Below are positions 24,645-25,483 of a stretch of DNA of 25,483 nucleotides, piece after piece. Origin of the DNA: JAXJSP01 sp036310005 (lineage in GTDB: Bacteria > Bacillota > Clostridia > Oscillospirales > Acutalibacteraceae); the NCBI GenBank assembly GCA_036310005.1, contig JAXJSP010000045.1, forward strand, positions 1 to 25,483, written 5' to 3'. The stretch's first letter is position 1. Every line of letters starts with the position of its first letter. Under the pieces are notes generated by a model. It had not been told where the DNA came from and did not search any database. It worked only from the letters and a program-made list of their open reading frames with translations. The translations under genes were made by a program, and so were the position numbers.

Positions 24645-25256
24645 CTAATCTTCACAAAAAGCCTTTAAGATTTTAAGTCCGACCTTGCCGCTTTTTTCAG
24701 GATGGAACTGACATCCGTATATGTTGTCACGACCTACTGCCGCCGTTAAATCGGCTCCGTAGTTTGTTGTAGCAATAATACTCTCATTACAATCGGTACC
24801 GTAAAACGAATGAACAAAATAAACAAAATCACCGTCGTTTAAATATTTGAAAATCTTGCTTTTGTTTTCGGTGAATTTAAGACTGTTCCAACCGATATGA
24901 GGAATTTTTAAATCTTTGTCGATAACATCCGCTATCGGTTTTATGCTGCCTTTAATAAGCGAGAGCCCCTCGTGTTCACCATATTCGTAACTTTTATCAA
25001 ACAGTAACTGCATGCCAAGACAAATGCCGAGCAGTTCTTTTCCTTGATTTACCTGTTCAATAATTACCTTGTCAAGCCCTGTCATCTTTAATTTATCTAT
25101 TGCATCGCCGAAAGCACCCACACCGGGCAAAACGATTTTTTTAGCATTTTTAATCTCTTTTTCATCACCGGTTACACACGCCTGTAAGCCTATTGCCTTA
25201 AATGAGGACACAAGCGAAAACAAATTGCCTACACCGTAATCTATAATTGCAATCAT
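24645..25256 (-). CDS. hisH: Imidazole glycerol phosphate synthase glutaminase subunit
   Basis: HisH is the class I glutamine amidotransferase that supplies ammonia to HisF. The 203-residue protein has the complete triad: Cys79 in GICLGMQ, with His185 and Glu187 in FHPEKSG. The oxyanion region PGVGAFGDA and the N-terminal DYGVGN are intact. ATG 25256 directly follows the hisB stop (TAAATG) and is preceded by AAGGGAG, which is within the last hisB codons. Confidence 0.97.
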   Translation of the reverse strand: MIAIIDYGVGNLFSLVSSFKAIGLQACVTGDEKEIKNAKKIVLPGVGAFGDAIDKLKMTGLDKVIIEQVNQGKELLGICLGMQLLFDKSYEYGEHEGLSLIKGSIKPIADVIDKDLKIPHIGWNSLKFTENKSKIFKYLNDGDFVYFVHSFYGTDCNESIIATTNYGADLTAAVGRDNIYGCQFHPEKSGKVGLKILKAFCED

Positions 25257-25361
25257 TTATATAACTCCCTTTGTAGAAGGAATTTCGTCTTTGAATTTTT
25301 CTTCTATTATTACTGCCTTTTTAATACTGCGCGCTACACTTTTAAAAACACCTTCGCAAAT
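25257..25361 (-). pseudogene. hisB: C-terminal end of imidazoleglycerol-phosphate dehydratase, homology lost upstream
   Basis: The last 34 codons before the TAA (25257-25259) encode CEGVFKSVARSIKKA followed by a tail ending IPSTKGVI. This is the C-terminus of HisB, which makes imidazole-acetol phosphate. Family members have two His just before the xEGxFK motif (HHxxEG); here that position reads LLI, and an in-frame TAA occurs at 25383-25385, so homology stops near 25361. The remaining 120 bases or so to the edge do not encode HisB. This could be a real breakpoint or insertion, or a chimeric contig end. Until checked it should be treated as a gene fragment. Confidence 0.7.
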
Positions 25362-25411
25362 GAGCAGGGTTGCTAAGGACAGTTATGTTTTATAGGAACG
25401 CTGAGCATTGC

Positions 25412-25465
25412 GAAGGGCAAGAGAATTGAGAGAAGTTTAGGCTTCTCTCTTTTTTCTTGCCCTTC
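25412..25465 (+). terminator. Large nested hairpin with T-run near the window end
   Basis: Outer arms GAAGGGCAAGA (25412-25422) and TCTTGCCCTTC (25455-25465) match perfectly. Inside, GAGAGAAG (25428-25435) pairs with CTTCTCTC (25442-25449) around TTTAGG, followed by TTTTTT (25450-25455). Read on the plus strand the inner part looks like an intrinsic terminator. The whole 54-base structure also looks like a small dispersed palindromic repeat. GAAGG at 25412-25416 can instead pair with CCTTC at 25351-25355 as part of a 9-bp match (25351-25359 with 25408-25416). No gene on the plus strand that it would terminate was recognised. Confidence 0.5.
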
Positions 25466-25483
25466 TTTACTAATATATATATC

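Noticed and set aside
25351..25483. SRP RNA, 6S RNA or tRNA at the right end
   Set aside because: The GGAAG/AGCAG loops of SRP RNA, the tRNA cloverleaf and an open 6S bubble were looked for and not found.

Overview
The window looks like a chromosomal piece of an anaerobic, low-GC Gram-positive bacterium of the class Clostridia, probably a gut Oscillospirales-type organism. The evidence is AT-rich DNA, strong AGGAGG-type ribosome sites, TTG and GTG starts, a lipoprotein foldase typical of Firmicutes, a PolI that seems to have lost proofreading, a YwlE-type arginine phosphatase and a pth-mfd pair. Genus cannot be fixed by reading alone. Both ends look rearranged; the middle is ordinary housekeeping sequence.

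Layout. Positions 1-1046 are accessory or decayed. They hold the start of a small gene whose ribosome site is buried in a hairpin, a HEPN-domain protein with an RNHFAH motif preceded by five TTTTTGGG repeats, and the tail of a membrane-protein frame with no start. 1124-3778 (minus) is pyruvate phosphate dikinase with an apparent one-base frameshift near its C-terminus. 4063-8103 (plus) is pth-mfd. 8184-9332 is a PrsA/SurA-like lipoprotein with its own promoter and terminator. 9433-13191 is an operon of a zinc-ribbon membrane protein and two tandem DAHP synthases, closed by a strong hairpin shared with the convergent rnhA.

13222-15321 (minus) is dusB, a DUF2461 gene and rnhA, which overlap or almost touch. 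15432-19797 (plus) is polA, an arginine/tyrosine phosphatase, rimI and tsaD. 19911-21695 is a GTP-type PEP carboxykinase between its own promoter and a bidirectional terminator. 21759-25361 (minus) is the distal part of a histidine operon in the order hisB(end)-hisH-hisA-hisF-hisIE-hisJ.

Functional links. PPDK and PEPCK make or consume phosphoenolpyruvate, and the DAHP synthases use it as substrate, so the window carries several enzymes of the PEP node. The his genes run from imidazoleglycerol-phosphate synthesis to histidinol phosphate hydrolysis. The rest are informational genes: translation recycling, transcription-coupled repair, RNA primer removal, tRNA dihydrouridine and tRNA t6A.

The most notable items are the PPDK frameshift, the HEPN protein with its upstream repeats, the hairpin-sequestered ribosome site, sequence-conversion tracts between the DAHP synthase copies, and the abrupt loss of hisB homology at the right end beside nested inverted repeats. 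I did not find a convincing multi-gene novel system. The left-end HEPN region is the nearest candidate.
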